Below the pieces are notes generated by a model. The model saw nothing but the letters and a program-made list of their open reading frames with translations. It was not told the DNA's origin and did not search any database. DNA of 64,000 bases. Source: Nodosilinea sp. P-1105. Its GTDB lineage: Bacteria; Cyanobacteriota; Cyanobacteriia; Phormidesmidales; Phormidesmidaceae. Below are positions 54,042 to 62,752 of this stretch, one piece after another. A program made the translations under genes and the position numbers. The stretch covers positions 1 to 64,000 of the forward strand of contig NZ_SMDQ01000009.1 in NCBI RefSeq assembly GCF_012911975.1, given 5' to 3'. Position 1 is the first letter of the stretch, and each line of letters opens with the position of its first letter.

Positions 54042-56567
54042 ATGGTCTTGTCCCATCGTCCAGAAGGTTATGTATCTGCTCAAAAAACCAAAGAAAACGC
54101 CTTCATTCTATGGTTTGAAGACGTAGGTATTGACGATATTCCCCTGGTGGGCGGCAAAAACGCCTCCCTGGGCGAAATGATCCAGCAGCTGGGGTCCCAA
54201 GGGGTGAATGTACCCACCGGCTTTGCCACCACTGCCTTTGCTTACCGCTACTTCATTGAAAAGGCGGGCCTAGAGGCCAAGCTGCGTGACTTATTTGCCG
54301 ATCTAGACTTGGATGACGTGTTGGATCTGCGAGTGCGGGGTAAGCAGGCCCGCAACCTGGTGATGAACACCCCCTTCCCCCCCGAACTGGAGGCGGCGAT
54401 CGCCAGTGCCTATTTGCGCCTGTGCGAACGGTACGGCCAAGATACCGACTACTGCAATCAGTTCGCGGGGGAATACGCCGACGAGTGCCGCAAATTTTCC
54501 AGTGACCTGGACGTGGCCGTGCGCTCCAGTGCCACTGCCGAAGACCTGCCCGACGCCAGTTTTGCCGGGCAGCAGGAAACCTACCTGAATATCCATGGGG
54601 TGAAAGGGGTGGTAGAAGCCTGCCACAAGTGCTTCGCCTCCCTATTCACCGATCGCGCCATCTCCTACCGCCACCAATACGCCGAGCGGATTGAAGGCTT
54701 CGACGAATTCTCTGTCGCCCTGTCCGTTGGCGTACAAAAGATGGTGCGCTCCGACCTGGCCACCTCCGGCGTCATGTTCTCCATCGACACCGAAACCGGC
54801 TTTAAGAACGCCGCCCTAATCACCGCTGCCTACGGCCTGGGGGAAAACGTGGTGCAGGGGGCCGTCAACCCCGACGAATATTTTGTCTTTAAGCCTACCC
54901 TGAAAGCGGGCAAGCGGCCCATTCTCAACAAACGCTTGGGTAGCAAAGAGATCAAAATGATCTACGACATCGGTGGCGGCAAAGATACCAAAAACGTGCC
55001 CGTCGCCGAGCCCGATCGCCATAAGTTCTGCATCAGCGATGACGAGGCCCTCACCCTAGCGAAATGGGCCTGCATCATCGAAGACCACTACAGCGCCAAG
55101 CGGGGCAAAGACACCCCCATGGACATTGAATGGGCCAAGGACGGCATCACTGGCGATCTTTACATCGTCCAGGCCCGGCCCGAAACGGTGCAGTCCCAAA
55201 AAGCCACCAATGTGATCAAGAGCTACAAGCTCAATGGCAGCGGCGATGTGCTGACCACCGGCCGGGCCGTGGGCGAAATGATTGGCGCTGGCCAAGCCCG
55301 GGTAATCATGGAGGTGCACCGGATCGCTGAATTCCAGGAGGGGGAAGTGCTGGTCACCAACAAGACCGACCCCGACTGGGAGCCGATCATGAAAAAATCC
55401 AGCGCCATCATCACCAACCAGGGGGGGCGCACCTGCCACGCCGCCATCATTGCCCGAGAGATGGGGATTCCGGCGATCGTCGGCTGCGGCGATGCCACCG
55501 AAGTGCTCAACACTGGCCAAGAGGTCACCGTTTCCTGTGCCGAAGGGGAAGAGGGCCGGGTTTACTCTGGGCTTGTTCCGTTTGAAGTGGTGGAAACCCA
55601 GCTAGATAACCTACCCCGCACCCGCACCCAAATTCTAATGAACGTCGGCAACCCCGAAGAAGCCTTTAGCCTGGCAGCTATCCCCTGCGACGGCGTCGGC
55701 CTGGCTCGGCTAGAGTTCATCATCGCCAACCACATCAAGGCCCACCCCCTGGCTCTGATGCACTTCGATGAACTGGAAGACAAAGCCGCCAAGTGGGAAA
55801 TCTCTCAACTCACCGCCAACTACGATGATAAGCCCGAGTTCTTCGTTGAGAAGCTGGCCACTGGTGTCGGCATGATCGCCGCTGCCTTTTATCCCAACCC
55901 CGTAGTGGTGCGCCTGTCCGACTTCAAGAGCAACGAATATGCCAACCTGATCGGCGGTCGCGAGTTTGAGCCCAAGGAGGAAAACCCAATGATCGGCTGG
56001 CGCGGCGCCTCCCGCTACTACGACCCTAACTACACCGAAGCCTTTGGCTTGGAATGTAAGGCAATCAAGCGGGTACGCGATGACATGGGCCTCACCAACT
56101 TGATCCCCATGGTGCCCTTCTGCCGCACCCCCGCCGAGGGTCGCAAGGTGCTGGAAACCATGGCCAACTACGGCCTGAAACGAGGGGAAAACGGCCTACA
56201 AGTCTACGTCATGTGCGAAATCCCCAGCAACGTGATTTTGGCGGATCAGTTCAGTCAGGTGTTCGATGGCTTCTCCATCGGCTCCAACGACCTCACCCAG
56301 CTCACCCTAGGCCTCGATCGCGACTCGGCCCTGGTGGCCCACATTTTCGACGAACGCGACGAAGGGGTAAAAGAACTGGTGCGCCAGGTGATCACCAAGG
56401 CCAAGGCCCAGGGCCGCAAGATCGGCATCTGCGGCCAGGCCCCCAGCGATTACCCCGAGTTTGCCGCCTTCCTGGTGGAACTGGGTATCGACTCGATTAG
56501 CCTCAACCCGGATACAGTGCTGAAGACTATGCTGGAAATTGCCAAAACGGAGGAGCGCATGGGCTAA
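54042..56567 (+). CDS. ppsA: Phosphoenolpyruvate synthase
   Basis: Makes PEP from pyruvate and ATP (to AMP and phosphate), the gluconeogenic direction. The 841-residue protein has an N-terminal ATP-grasp domain (FEDVGIDDIPLVGGKNASLG, VRSSATAEDLPDASFAGQQE), the phospho-His swivel motif NQGGRTCHAAIIAREMGIPA (His about 465), and a C-terminal PEP/pyruvate TIM barrel ending GICGQAPSDYPEFAAFLVELG. The Cys in GICGQAPSD is the usual acid/base. This layout and length point to PpsA rather than PpdK. Start ATG 54042 follows GGAGAATC. Monocistronic. Confidence 0.93.
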   Translation: MVLSHRPEGYVSAQKTKENAFILWFEDVGIDDIPLVGGKNASLGEMIQQLGSQGVNVPTGFATTAFAYRYFIEKAGLEAKLRDLFADLDLDDVLDLRVRGKQARNLVMNTPFPPELEAAIASAYLRLCERYGQDTDYCNQFAGEYADECRKFSSDLDVAVRSSATAEDLPDASFAGQQETYLNIHGVKGVVEACHKCFASLFTDRAISYRHQYAERIEGFDEFSVALSVGVQKMVRSDLATSGVMFSIDTETGFKNAALITAAYGLGENVVQGAVNPDEYFVFKPTLKAGKRPILNKRLGSKEIKMIYDIGGGKDTKNVPVAEPDRHKFCISDDEALTLAKWACIIEDHYSAKRGKDTPMDIEWAKDGITGDLYIVQARPETVQSQKATNVIKSYKLNGSGDVLTTGRAVGEMIGAGQARVIMEVHRIAEFQEGEVLVTNKTDPDWEPIMKKSSAIITNQGGRTCHAAIIAREMGIPAIVGCGDATEVLNTGQEVTVSCAEGEEGRVYSGLVPFEVVETQLDNLPRTRTQILMNVGNPEEAFSLAAIPCDGVGLARLEFIIANHIKAHPLALMHFDELEDKAAKWEISQLTANYDDKPEFFVEKLATGVGMIAAAFYPNPVVVRLSDFKSNEYANLIGGREFEPKEENPMIGWRGASRYYDPNYTEAFGLECKAIKRVRDDMGLTNLIPMVPFCRTPAEGRKVLETMANYGLKRGENGLQVYVMCEIPSNVILADQFSQVFDGFSIGSNDLTQLTLGLDRDSALVAHIFDERDEGVKELVRQVITKAKAQGRKIGICGQAPSDYPEFAAFLVELGIDSISLNPDTVLKTMLEIAKTEERMG

Positions 56568-56761
56568 GGCCAGTCTAGCTAGGCTGAATAGCTAACCTCT
56601 GGGGTGAGTATGGCGTAAGACAATGCTCACCCTTGGAGATTAGATAAGCCACTGTCGTTAGTCGGAATAGTCTACTATTTGGGTAAATTACAAAACGCTA
56701 TCTCATCTGAGTCAGGCATAATGGGAGATAAACGCATCATTCCTTCGGCTTACAGCGATCC

Positions 56762-57319
56762 ATGGCAGACCCTGTTACCCTTCAGGATATCTACGACCTA
56801 TTCAAAGCCTCCCAGGCCGAATTGCAAGCCTCACGGGAAGAGTTTGATCGGCGCATGGCCAAACTAGAACAAGTTACCGCCAACACCAGCCGAGAATTGG
56901 GGCGTTTGGGCGATCGCTGGGGCACGTTCGTAGAAAACTTGGTAGAACCAGCGGTGCTGCGGTTGTTTCAAGCGCGGGGCATTAACATTCAATCGACCTA
57001 CCGCCGTGCTAAGTCAACTCGCTCTGTAGCCCCTATGGAAATCGACATTCTTGCCGTCGATGGCGATGTTGCCGTAGCAATTGAAGTCAAATCCCGACTG
57101 AGCCAGCAAGATGTGGATGATTTGTGTGAAAAGCTTCAGAAATTTAAGCTAGCTTTTCCAGAACAGTCTCAGCATCAGGTGTATGGAGCCGTTGCGGCCA
57201 TTGAGTTTGTTCAGGACGTGGACCGCTACGCCTACCGCAAGGGGCTATTTGTCATCCGGCAATGCGGCGATTCGGTGGAATTAGCTAATGATACTGTTTT
57301 TCAGCCCAGAGCCTGGTAA
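56762..57319 (+). CDS. DUF3782/PD-(D/E)XK-like protein, copy 1
   Basis: 185-residue protein with an N-terminal coiled coil (SQAELQASREEFDRRMAKLE) and a nuclease-like core. The core reads WGTFVENLVEPAVLRLFQ with Glu58, and MEIDILAVDGDVAVAIEVK with Asp95, Glu108 and Lys110, the PD-(D/E)XK pattern of DUF3782-type proteins. Nuclease activity is inferred only. A close paralogue is at 57763, and the upstream 50 bp are also alike, so the pair arose by duplication. Function unknown. Confidence 0.78.
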   Translation: MADPVTLQDIYDLFKASQAELQASREEFDRRMAKLEQVTANTSRELGRLGDRWGTFVENLVEPAVLRLFQARGINIQSTYRRAKSTRSVAPMEIDILAVDGDVAVAIEVKSRLSQQDVDDLCEKLQKFKLAFPEQSQHQVYGAVAAIEFVQDVDRYAYRKGLFVIRQCGDSVELANDTVFQPRAW

Positions 57320-57386
57320 GACGGCATCACTGCTAATCCAGAGAGTGCCCTGGGTATCATAAGAACAGTTGCCACTCTGCATCGCT

Positions 57387-57641
57387 ATGGCCCAGGCTAC
57401 AGACGACGACTTGAATATCAACCCTACTCAAGCCGAGCAAATTCTGGCTGAAATCCGCGAGCTGCGCCAGGATGTGGAACAGATCAGTCAAGACGTTGAG
57501 CAGTCTAACCAAAGCACCAACGCCTTTAATCAAAAGTTCGACAACTATCAAAAAGCCACCCAGTGGGTTGTGCAGCTGGCCTTTAGCCTGATCGCCGCTG
57601 CCACCGTCACCGTGATTGTTTCGACCGTGGTCGGTAAATGA
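57387..57641 (+). CDS. Small coiled-coil membrane protein
   Basis: 84-residue protein starting MAQATDDDLNINPTQAEQ. A coiled coil (LAEIRELRQDVEQISQDVEQ) leads to a C-terminal membrane helix (WVVQLAFSLIAAATVTVIVS). A tail-anchored topology is likely. It lies between the two DUF3782-like paralogues, 67 bp after the first, on the same strand. An ATG six codons earlier exists. Not recognised as a named family. Confidence 0.65.
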   Translation: MAQATDDDLNINPTQAEQILAEIRELRQDVEQISQDVEQSNQSTNAFNQKFDNYQKATQWVVQLAFSLIAAATVTVIVSTVVGK

Positions 57642-57762
57642 GTTTAAAGCCCATGTTTGACCAGGCTGTCGTGGATAGCGCCCTATCCCACGAAAAACGC
57701 TGCCTTATCCGGGTCAGGCATAATGGGAGGTAAGCGCATCGTTCCTTTCGCCTACAGCACTC

Positions 57763-58353
57763 ATGGCAGACCCTGTCACCCTTCAAGACATTTACGACCT
57801 GTTCAAGGCATCCCAGGCTGACTTGCAAGCCTCGCGGGAAGAATTCGACCGGCGTATGGCAGAGTCTAAAGCCGAAGCCGATCGGCATATGGCAAAACTA
57901 GAACAACTCGCGGCCGACACCAGTCGAGAAGTGGGGCGTTTGGGCGATCGCTGGGGCACGTTTGTAGAAAATATGGTCGAACCAGCTGTGCTGCGGATGT
58001 TTCAAGAGCGGGGCATTGATATCCAAACGACTTACCGCCGAGCCAAGTCAACCCGCCCTGCAGCCCCTATGGAAATCGACATTCTGGCCGTCGATGGCGA
58101 TGTTGCCGTGGCAATTGAGGTCAAATCTCGCTTAGCCCAACAGGATGTAGATGATTTTTGCGAAAAGCTGAAGAAATTCAAGTTGGCTTTTCCAGAACAG
58201 GCCTCTCATCAGGTGTATGGCGCCGTTGCGGCCATTGAGTTTGTTCAGGACGTGGATCGCTACGCCTACCGCAAGGGGTTATTTGTGATCCGACAATGTG
58301 GCGACTCGGTGGAACTGGCCAATGATCATAGCTTCCAGCCCAGAGCCTGGTAA
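57763..58353 (+). CDS. DUF3782/PD-(D/E)XK-like protein, copy 2
   Basis: 196-residue paralogue of the protein at 56762, with about 11 extra residues in the coiled coil (MAESKAEADRHMAK). The core MEIDILAVDGDVAVAIEVK and the C-terminus SVELANDHSFQPRAW are nearly the same. It keeps all three putative metal-binding residues. The duplicated block includes the leader with GTCAGGCATAATGGGAG, which may be the promoter (-10 CATAAT). Role unknown; see copy 1. Confidence 0.78.
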   Translation: MADPVTLQDIYDLFKASQADLQASREEFDRRMAESKAEADRHMAKLEQLAADTSREVGRLGDRWGTFVENMVEPAVLRMFQERGIDIQTTYRRAKSTRPAAPMEIDILAVDGDVAVAIEVKSRLAQQDVDDFCEKLKKFKLAFPEQASHQVYGAVAAIEFVQDVDRYAYRKGLFVIRQCGDSVELANDHSFQPRAW

Positions 58354-58463
58354 GTAAGGCGTCCTGAACGTCTCAGCCCTGAACCCTAACACCTATAACT
58401 TGACTACTCTCAGCCAAGGGAGGTTTTATAGTTTGCCAGCCAAAGCTAGCAAGTTGGAGTCCG

Positions 58464-58775
58464 CTAAACCCGGAAGGCTTCTGACTCGGGGGAAAAACTG
58501 ATGGGCAAAATGCCATCCACATTCTCTTGGGGGTTTGGAATAATCACATGGGTAGTGACTTCAGCGTTATTGGGGCAGGCCTTGGCGGCCACCAGGCCCG
58601 CTTCCACCGCCCGGCGCACCTCCGCCACCGGGCCACGTACCACCACAAACTGCCGCCCACTTTCAGAGCGCTCTTGTCGAGTTAGGGTAACCCGACCAGC
58701 CTTAACCATGGCATCGCCAGCCGCCAGCACCGCTGGAAAAGTTTGGGTTTCAATTACACCGACGGCGATAGTCAT
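58464..58775 (-). CDS. CcmK-family carboxysome shell protein (BMC-H)
   Basis: 103-residue BMC-H protein that tiles into hexamers forming the carboxysome shell facet, with a central pore for metabolites. It aligns with CcmK2 (IAVGVIETQTFPAVLAAGDA, MVKAGRVTL, FVVVRGPVAEVRRAVEAG), but the pore loop KIGSG of CcmK1/2/4 is RSESG here (residues 36-40). The C-terminus IPNPQENVDGILPISF fits the CcmK3-type tail. It is not with ccmK1/2-ccmL-M-N. It could be CcmK3-, CcmK5- or CcmK6-like; I cannot decide. No other shell gene nearby. Confidence 0.88.
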   Translation of the reverse strand: MTIAVGVIETQTFPAVLAAGDAMVKAGRVTLTRQERSESGRQFVVVRGPVAEVRRAVEAGLVAAKACPNNAEVTTHVIIPNPQENVDGILPISFSPESEAFRV

Positions 58776-58879
58776 GCTGGGGCTCCTTCAGGGGGGAATA
58801 ATCGCAGGGACTGCCCAGGATGATGAAACCAGACCAGCCTCAACTCTTAACTATACCCTGCGGACCATACCCTATGACG

Positions 58880-59467
58880 CTATAGCTTGATCCCACTGGG
58901 CTCGCCGATGGTGGCAATAATGCGATCGCAGCCTGAGTCAGGTTTGGCCCAATCGTAGTGACAATCTTTGGGGTCACCCCAGCATAGGGTGAGATATAAC
59001 TCGCTGCGGGTGGCGGCGAGCTCGGCCCACTCGCTGGCCGCAATTAGCGTGTTGACATGGTCTAGGGTGGTGGCCCGGGGCACATGACCCGCCAGCCATA
59101 GGTTTAGGTCGCCAATGGCCTCTCGCCAAAACTGAATCAGGGCTGGCTTAGCCGCCACCAGGGTGAGCTTATCAGCCGGGATAGCGATCAATTGGGGATG
59201 CAGTTCAGGAATGCACAGGCTGCGTCCTTGAAACTGGCAGGTGTGCCACACCAGCCCCGACACCCCATGTTGGCGCTGGTAGTCATGCAGTTGGGCTCGG
59301 AAATCTTGGATGGCATAGACTTTGCTGAGTTTATCTGTGCCAATCGCTTTAGAAATCACTGGATTATCCAATCGATCAGCAGAGGACAGCACCAGCCGCT
59401 CTCCTTTCCAGGTGGCCCGCAGTTCCTGATCTAGAAAATCGAGCAGTTGCTCGGTGGTATAGCTCAT
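58880..59467 (-). CDS. Conserved cyanobacterial protein of unknown function
   Basis: 195-residue soluble protein starting MSYTTEQLLDFLDQELRATW. It has GLVWHTCQFQGRSLCIPELH and WREAIGDLNLWLAGHVPRAT in overlapping pieces, and a C-terminal SELYLTLCWGDPKDCHYDWA. Cys residues are conserved-looking but without a known motif. It lies just upstream of ccmK on the same strand (105 bp). A second ATG five codons earlier exists. I recall similar proteins in cyanobacteria, without function. Confidence 0.65.
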   Translation of the reverse strand: MSYTTEQLLDFLDQELRATWKGERLVLSSADRLDNPVISKAIGTDKLSKVYAIQDFRAQLHDYQRQHGVSGLVWHTCQFQGRSLCIPELHPQLIAIPADKLTLVAAKPALIQFWREAIGDLNLWLAGHVPRATTLDHVNTLIAASEWAELAATRSELYLTLCWGDPKDCHYDWAKPDSGCDRIIATIGEPSGIKL

Positions 59468-59531
59468 GGGGTCAACCGACAAAGGCTTAGGTTTATCCTA
59501 TCAAGCCCGACCGGCTCGATTCTGTGATGGT

Positions 59532-60467
59532 TTATAGTTTTGCCAACCGTTCCGTTAAGAGTTGATAGATCCCGTCAGCAGCAGCGGTTTCTAGCCCCGT
59601 GGCATTGGCCGGTTGGTCAGCATTGGGGTAGGGATTGACCACCGTGCGCCCTAGGCAGAGGGGGCTGTCGGTTTCGATCGCCAGGTGTATGGGCCGCCCT
59701 GTAAACAGATCGGGTTGCAGCAGATAGGCGATCACGCAGGGGTCATGGAGGGGGGACCCCGCCAGCCCATAGCGGTCGGCATCCAGCTGACCATAGTGAC
59801 GCAACAGATCCGTGGCCACTCGACCGACGGGGGTATCGATCGCGGCTAACGCCGCCAGTCGTTCTGGGGTGGTCACCACCTGGTGGGTAACTTCTAAACC
59901 CACCATGGTCAGGTCCAGCCCGGCTTCCACCACCACCCGGGCGGCATGGGGATCGGCATAGAGGTTAAATTCAGCCGAAGGGGTGACGTTTCCCAATCCC
60001 ATGGCCCCGCCCATCATCACCACCCGATTAATGCCCTGGGCAATATCAGGACACTGCACCAGGGCGACCGCCAGATTCGTTAAGGGTCCCAGGGTGGCCA
60101 GGGTAATCGGGGTTGAGGCTTGGGTCAGCTGATTAATCAAGAAAGCTACGGCATGTTGGGCCTGCAATGGGGCGGTGGGTTCCGGCAAGATAGCCCCGTC
60201 TAAACCCGTGGTGCCATGGACATGTTCGGCGGTGACGGGGGGGCACAACATCGGTCGTGGACAGCCCGCAAACACGGGCACATCGGTGCGCCCAGCCAGA
60301 TGGACAATGCGCCGGGCATTGTATTGGGTCAGGGGCAGAGGAACGTTGCCCGCCACGGTGGTAATACCCAGTACATCTAGGTCCTCGGTGGATGCCAGGG
60401 CCAGGAACAGGGCGATCGCGTCATCAACCCCAGGGTCACAGTCAATAATCAGTGGTTGAGCAGCCAT
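59532..60467 (-). CDS. Inosine/uridine-preferring nucleoside hydrolase family protein
   Basis: Cleaves N-glycosidic bonds of ribonucleosides. The 311-residue protein shows the metal site IDCDPGVDDAIALFLAL and the purine-site region VMMGGAMGLGNVTPSAEFN, then DPHAARVVVEAGLDL and LHDPCVIAYLLQPDLF. Length is normal. It could be specific for purine or pyrimidine nucleosides; not distinguishable here. It is divergent from the second SLH protein gene. Confidence 0.92.
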   Translation of the reverse strand: MAAQPLIIDCDPGVDDAIALFLALASTEDLDVLGITTVAGNVPLPLTQYNARRIVHLAGRTDVPVFAGCPRPMLCPPVTAEHVHGTTGLDGAILPEPTAPLQAQHAVAFLINQLTQASTPITLATLGPLTNLAVALVQCPDIAQGINRVVMMGGAMGLGNVTPSAEFNLYADPHAARVVVEAGLDLTMVGLEVTHQVVTTPERLAALAAIDTPVGRVATDLLRHYGQLDADRYGLAGSPLHDPCVIAYLLQPDLFTGRPIHLAIETDSPLCLGRTVVNPYPNADQPANATGLETAAADGIYQLLTERLAKL

Positions 60468-60593
60468 CCCCGTCCTCCGTCGGTGTCTATGAGTGTCTAT
60501 CAGTGGCAGGGTCCATCAGTGGGATTTATCCGTCAAGGTAACAGTCGCTGCCTTCCTGGCTTAAAATTGTGACTATGGCATTACGGTAGGCGA

Positions 60594-61607
60594 TTGGTGA
60601 GGAACAGGTCAGCTTTATTCAGTCTGTGTCGCCCCGCTGGGGTTATCCCACGGTTAGCGGTGGTTAGCCTGGTGCTGGTAGCGAGCTGTGCCGGTAGTCC
60701 CCTACAGCAATCCCTAGAGGCTGATCCCCAGCTTCAAGATCGCCTGGTTTCTGATGATGCAGAGGCCGAAGCTGAGTCAGAATCAGCGCCTTCTGATGGG
60801 GATAACGACCAGGACGTCGCCGACATCCCCCAACCGGGAGATGCGGACTTTATTGGCCCGGTCCCCTACGCCCAGGCTAACGATACCACCCCTACCACCC
60901 CTGTCCGCAGCCGCAATGGAAATACCCTACTGAGGGATGTGCCCGAGGATCTGCGACCCTACGTGCAGGATTGGATGGCGTTGGGATTAGCTGGGGAAAA
61001 CTCAAATGGGGCGATCGCGGATTTAGCCTTTCAGCCGAACCAGCCCATCACCCGGGCAGAGTACGCCCAATGGCTATTTGCGGCTAACAACCGATTCTAC
61101 GCTGACCAACCGGCCAAACGCATTCGCCCAGGGGCCAGCAGTAGCACCCCAGCTTTCCAGGATGTGCCCACCTCCCACCCCCAGTATCGAGCTATTCAAG
61201 GGCTGACGGAGGCTGGCATTATTCCCAGTGCCCTGACGGGTAACGCCACAGCCGTTAACTTCCGCCCCGACGATTCGCTGACGCGAGAAACTCTGGTGCT
61301 GTGGAAGGTGCCCCTAGACACGCGATCGCCCCTGCCCGCGGCCACCCCAGACGCAGTTCAAACCACCTGGGGGTTCCAGGATGCTGAGGAAATTGAGCCC
61401 CTGGCCCTGCGAGCCGTGTTGGCCGACCGTCAAACTGGAGATTTCGCCAATATTCTGCGTACCTTTGGCTTTACCACCCTATTTCAACCCCAAAAGGCGG
61501 TTACCCAGGCCGAAGCCGCTGCTGCTCTCTGGCGGTTTGGCAGCCAAACCGAGGGAGTTTCGGCCCGAGACCTACAACAGCGCGATCAAGAACAAGCCGC
61601 TGAGTAA
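60594..61607 (+). CDS. SLH-domain lipoprotein
   Basis: 337-residue exported protein. The N-terminus has a lipobox-like VVSLVLVASCAGSPL, so it is probably lipid-anchored. A Ser/Asp/Glu-rich linker precedes SLH-type repeats: LRPYVQDWMALGLAGENSNG with QPITRAEYAQWLFAANN, then FQDVPTSHPQYRAIQGLTEA with NFRPDDSLTRETLVLW, and a third near the end (FQPQKAVTQAEAAAALWRF). It is similar in design to 38519. Start is TTG or the next codon GTG; no ATG is available. Confidence 0.83.
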   Translation: MVRNRSALFSLCRPAGVIPRLAVVSLVLVASCAGSPLQQSLEADPQLQDRLVSDDAEAEAESESAPSDGDNDQDVADIPQPGDADFIGPVPYAQANDTTPTTPVRSRNGNTLLRDVPEDLRPYVQDWMALGLAGENSNGAIADLAFQPNQPITRAEYAQWLFAANNRFYADQPAKRIRPGASSSTPAFQDVPTSHPQYRAIQGLTEAGIIPSALTGNATAVNFRPDDSLTRETLVLWKVPLDTRSPLPAATPDAVQTTWGFQDAEEIEPLALRAVLADRQTGDFANILRTFGFTTLFQPQKAVTQAEAAAALWRFGSQTEGVSARDLQQRDQEQAAE

Positions 61608-61666
61608 CCTAGTGGATCTCGCCATGGGTATCACCATTGGGGAGAGACTATTTTCCAGAAGTGGCC

Positions 61667-61978
61667 TTAGCCTAGGGAAATCACCATGCCGATCAAGGCC
61701 AAAAGACCGGTTACCACCATCAGCAGGGCTGGCATCGCCTTGCGGGTTTGTTGCCAGCGGCGCAAAAAAACAATCACCAGGGCCACCGTTACCCCCATGG
61801 CCAACCCGGATCCCGCCGCAGACCCTATACTCCATAGCCAGGCCCCCAGGAACAATAACCCCCCGCTGATCAAACCGCTGATCAGCGACACCTGGCTGCG
61901 GGCCTGGGCATAGCCAATGATGCCACCCACCGCCGCCAAAATGCCATAGGCGATCGCGCTCCATACACCCAATTCCAT
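61667..61978 (-). CDS. TMEM14-family membrane protein
   Basis: 103-residue integral membrane protein with four helices, starting MELGVWSAIAYGILAAVGGI. GLISGGLLFLGAWLWSIG and AMPALLMVVTGLLALIGMVI follow, typical of TMEM14/FAX1-like proteins, which are fatty-acid-export candidates in chloroplasts. The frame is open to 62083, but that part contains no family residues. It lies about 185 bp after psaK, same strand. Confidence 0.82.
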   Translation of the reverse strand: MELGVWSAIAYGILAAVGGIIGYAQARSQVSLISGLISGGLLFLGAWLWSIGSAAGSGLAMGVTVALVIVFLRRWQQTRKAMPALLMVVTGLLALIGMVISLG

Positions 61979-62096
61979 AGTGGCTTGGCCTCGTGGTGGT
62001 GAGAAACAACAAAGGTGAGAAACAACAAAGCCCCACAGACGCCAAACGGCGCTATGGGGCCAAAAGCACGCCAAATTAATCAATCAGGGGCTCTAT

Positions 62097-62163
62097 ACCA
62101 AGTCCAGCTCGGGATCTGGTGTTTTCCCATAGGTAGAACGCCAGGTCTGGACTTGGATTGGGT
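62097..62163 (-). repeat. Dispersed hairpin repeat A, copy 4
   Basis: Outer arms CCAAGTCCAG (62098-62107) and CTGGACTTGG (62147-62156) are perfect; inner arms CTGGTGTT and AACGCCAG differ from other copies on both sides but keep pairing through a U-G pair. It ends one base before the psaK stop codon, on the side of its transcript end. Confidence 0.87.
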
Positions 62164-62424
62164 CTATAACGCCCCCAGATTAGCCAGGCCCAAAATCACT
62201 CCAGCCCCGATCAAGTGACCAAAGCTGGCCGTCCCCAGCACCGCTGGTAGCCCAAAGCCGCCAAATAGCTGCGGGGAGGGCATAGCTGGCTCAGCACTGG
62301 GGTACTTGATGGTCAGCTTGCCAAAGGCGATCGCCAAAATGTTGCACACAATCATTACCACCGCCACCTTAGGACTCCAGGTTAAGGTGTTGGGTACTGC
62401 CGCTAAAACAGGTAGAAATGCCAA
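62164..62424 (-). CDS. psaK: Photosystem I subunit X (PsaK)
   Basis: Two-helix PSI subunit at the periphery, involved in state transitions and antenna contact. The conserved core is LTWSPKVAVVMIVCNILAIA, then GKLTIKYPSAEPAMPSPQLF, GGFGLPAVLGTASFGHLIGA and a final LGLANLGAL. I start at TTG 62422-62424 because GGAGG lies seven bases upstream, giving an 86-residue precursor, the usual PsaK size; the frame also extends upstream to 62499. It is far from psaFJL and monocistronic. Hairpin repeat A follows directly. Confidence 0.9.
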   Translation of the reverse strand: MAFLPVLAAVPNTLTWSPKVAVVMIVCNILAIAFGKLTIKYPSAEPAMPSPQLFGGFGLPAVLGTASFGHLIGAGVILGLANLGAL

Positions 62425-62467
62425 AATACAGCCTCCAAGAACGCACAAAAACGCAATGTCATGGGCG

Positions 62468-62499
62468 CGTCCCGCTGGGGCACCGTCCCGCTGGGGCAC
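62468..62499. repeat. 16-bp direct repeat
   Basis: CGTCCCGCTGGGGCAC occurs twice in tandem (62468-62483, 62484-62499), in the psaK leader. No function assigned. Confidence 0.85.
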
Positions 62500-62583
62500 A
62501 GCCCATACTAGGCTTACTCTTCCATGAGCCCAGGGCTCTGAGGGATTAGCTGTTGCAAGACTTTACAATTTGAACAGAGCTTA

Positions 62584-62704
62584 GGGACGTGCAGGAAAAT
62601 AAACTACCCGCTGATCGGGCCTCGACTTCGCTCAGCCCTCGATCCCTGAAGGTTGAGCGAAGTCGAAACCTGGCCACTGGGTACACTATTAACCCGCAGA
62701 TCCC
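62584..62704. mobile_element. 121-bp MITE, copy 2
   Basis: Identical to copy 1 at 50884-51004, same orientation. It is flanked by TTA on both sides (62581-62583 and 62705-62707), a 3-bp target duplication different in sequence from copy 1 (TAA) but of the same TNA form. It lies between the divergent psaK and a small membrane-protein gene. Confidence 0.92.
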
Positions 62705-62752
62705 TTACTTCCTCCATTGGCCAGTGCTCAATAGGAAGTATTTGATCTGACA

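Noticed and set aside
62164-62499. 111-residue version of PsaK
   Set aside because: Its N-terminus is encoded by a 16-bp direct repeat and lacks a start site; the TTG with GGAGG fits family size.
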